Assembly: GCF_036013645.1 (NCBI RefSeq)
Contig: NZ_CP107870.1
Location: 62,001 to 126,000 of the forward strand
Origin: Streptomyces sp. NBC_00490
Lineage (GTDB): Bacteria > Actinomycetota > Actinomycetes > Streptomycetales > Streptomycetaceae
DNA: 64,000 bases
Reading direction: 5' to 3'
Shown here: positions 61,945-64,000 of the stretch, piece by piece
Layout of the letters: every line of letters begins with the position of its first letter
Numbering within the stretch: position 1 is the stretch's first letter
Notes under the pieces: model-generated
Seen by the model: only the letters and a program-made list of their open reading frames with translations
Told to the model about the DNA's origin: nothing
Databases searched by the model: none
Made by a program: the position numbers and the translations under genes

Positions 61945-62924
61945 GAGTGTTCTCCGAGGACTGGCGCGAGCGGGGCGGCCGTACCGGGGCCGTAGGCTCG
62001 CTCGACGATGCGGGACAGCTGTGCCAGGTCGACCTCGTAGGACTGCGAGCCCACCGCGCCGAGGACCACGGAGGCCAGCGCGCAGCCCAGTCGGGCCGCG
62101 GGTTCGAGCGGTACGCCGTGGCTGACGGCGGCGAGGAATCCGGCGCGGAAGGCGTCGCCGACGCCGGTCGGGTCGGCCGTGTCGGTGTCGGGGATGGCGG
62201 GGACGTCGAGCGGGGGCTGTCCGGCGCTTTCGATGCGCACCCCCTTCTCGCCCAGGGTGGTGACCCAGGTGCCGACGACCGCGAGGATCTCGCTGCGGCT
62301 CCAGCCGGTGCGCTCCTTGAGCAGTGCGGCCTCGTACTCGTTGGTGAACAGCCAGGCGGCGCCGTCCACCAGGTCGCGGACCTGGTCGCCGTCCAGGCGG
62401 GCCAGTTGCTGCGAGGGGTCGGCCGCGAAGGGCAGGCCGAGGGTGCGGCAGTCGGCGGTGTGGCGGAGCATCGCCGCCGGGTCGTTGGGTGAGACCAGGA
62501 CGAGGCCGGGGCGGTCGGGGCCGGTGACGAGGGCGCGCAGGTCGATGTCGTGGGCCTCGGTCATGGCGCCCGCGTAGAACGCGGCGATCTGGTTGGCGTC
62601 GTCGTCGGTGATGCACATGAAGCGGGCGGTCTGCCGTTCGGCGGAGATGTGCACTCCCCCGGTGTCGACGCCGTGCTCCTTCAGCCACACCGCGTACTCG
62701 GCGAAGTCGGTGCCGACCGCCCCGACCAGGAGGGGAGACAGGTCGAAGCCGCCGAGCCCGTAGGCGATGTTGGCGGCGACGCCGCCGCGGCGCACCTCGA
62801 GACGGTCGACGAGGAAGGAGAGCGAGATGTGGGCCAGCTGCTCGGGGAGCAGCTGGTCCGTGAACCGTCCGGGGAAGACCATCAGATGGTCGGTGGCAAT
62901 GGATCCTGTCACCGCGATGCGCAC
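61941..62924 (-). CDS. PfkB-family carbohydrate kinase, probable adenosine kinase
   Basis: A 327-residue ribokinase-fold protein. The N-terminal GGVAANIAYGLGGFD and the C-terminal active-site motif DTADPTGVGDAFRAGFLA are the two PfkB signatures, the latter holding the catalytic Asp. Located between metK and metH/ahcY, it most likely phosphorylates the adenosine released from SAH, pulling the hydrolysis forward. GTG 62924 chosen for AAGGAG upstream. Confidence 0.92.
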   Translation of the reverse strand: MRIAVTGSIATDHLMVFPGRFTDQLLPEQLAHISLSFLVDRLEVRRGGVAANIAYGLGGFDLSPLLVGAVGTDFAEYAVWLKEHGVDTGGVHISAERQTARFMCITDDDANQIAAFYAGAMTEAHDIDLRALVTGPDRPGLVLVSPNDPAAMLRHTADCRTLGLPFAADPSQQLARLDGDQVRDLVDGAAWLFTNEYEAALLKERTGWSRSEILAVVGTWVTTLGEKGVRIESAGQPPLDVPAIPDTDTADPTGVGDAFRAGFLAAVSHGVPLEPAARLGCALASVVLGAVGSQSYEVDLAQLSRIVERAYGPGTAAPLAPVLGEHS

Positions 62925-63012
62925 GGGAACTCCTTCGGTCGCTTCGGTCGCTGATCGCCGGTGTGGCACGGCGTCGGCCGCGACCGTCGGGCCCGGCCGT
63001 CAGGTGTCGGGC

Positions 63013-64000
<988 letters not shown>

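Noticed and set aside
58480..61995. A 1171-codon plus-strand ORF opposite metH
   Set aside because: Antisense shadow; metH on the minus strand is complete with all four domains.

Overview
The window is very GC-rich actinobacterial DNA. Tightly packed same-strand operons with ATGA/GTGA overlaps, frequent GTG starts, a TTA codon in a regulator, and the gene content all point to Streptomyces or a close relative. Everything here comes from reading the sequence; no database search was run, so family names rest on motifs and remembered family features.

Region 1 (about 0.1-8.6 kb, minus strand) is one end of an aromatic type II polyketide cluster: ketosynthase, chain-length factor, TcmI-like cyclase, flavin halogenase-like enzyme, deazaflavin-dependent-nitroreductase-like protein, ABM monooxygenase and dienelactone-hydrolase-like protein. 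No acyl carrier protein lies inside the window, so this cluster probably continues off the left edge. A zinc-ribbon/HTH regulator and an OmpR-type response regulator lie upstream of these genes. Region 2 (8.9-19.0 kb) is mostly regulatory: a free-standing, apparently dead ketoreductase-like protein, an OmpR regulator with a soluble histidine kinase, a LuxR regulator that has lost its phospho-Asp and carries a TTA codon, a large ATPase/LuxR regulator translationally coupled to a degenerate AMP-ligase-like protein, and two adjacent ECF41-type sigma factors.

Region 3 (34.8 down to 19.4 kb, minus strand) is a naphthoquinone-meroterpenoid operon of the naphterpin/furaquinocin/furanonaphthoquinone type. 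It encodes a type III PKS (THN synthase), a MomA-like cupin oxygenase, a DegT-family aminotransferase, three methyltransferases, three ABBA-fold (NphB/CloQ) aromatic prenyltransferases, a prenyl diphosphate synthase, an AMP-forming ligase, a DoxX-like membrane protein, a P450, and two proteins that look like TetR ligand-binding domains without any DNA-binding domain. Region 4 (35.3-46 kb) holds a Bcr/CflA exporter, two housekeeping-like small genes, a second-copy-type cytochrome b (QcrB) of a bc1 complex, an FAD oxidoreductase that may epoxidise prenyl groups, a 25-bp minisatellite, and a creE-creD pair predicted to make nitrite from aspartate. Region 5 (46.2-55.4 kb, plus strand) has a zinc-ribbon protein and an HTH protein (together a split version of the regulator at 6.8-7.7 kb), followed by a complete mevalonate operon in the order known from naphterpin producers, ending with an NphT7-type acetoacetyl-CoA synthase and a RutE-like reductase. 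Region 6 (64.0 down to 55.4 kb, minus strand) is a SAM-recycling operon (metK, adenosine kinase, metH, metF, ahcY) followed by a 42-residue acidic ORF and a small basic protein.

The right-hand parts fit one logic. Acetyl-CoA goes through mevalonate to prenyl diphosphates; malonyl-CoA goes to THN, then flaviolin/mompain and an amino-naphthoquinone. Nitrite from CreE/CreD plus the ligase could remove the amino group by diazotisation. Methyltransferases fed by the SAM cycle, ABBA prenyltransferases, the P450 and the FAD enzyme finish the scaffold, and the exporter and spare cytochrome b may give self-protection. Less ordinary elements include the HTH-less TetR-fold pair, the qcrB paralogue with a helically phased operator-like array upstream, the fused/split regulator pair, and several pseudo-enzymes or pseudo-receivers.
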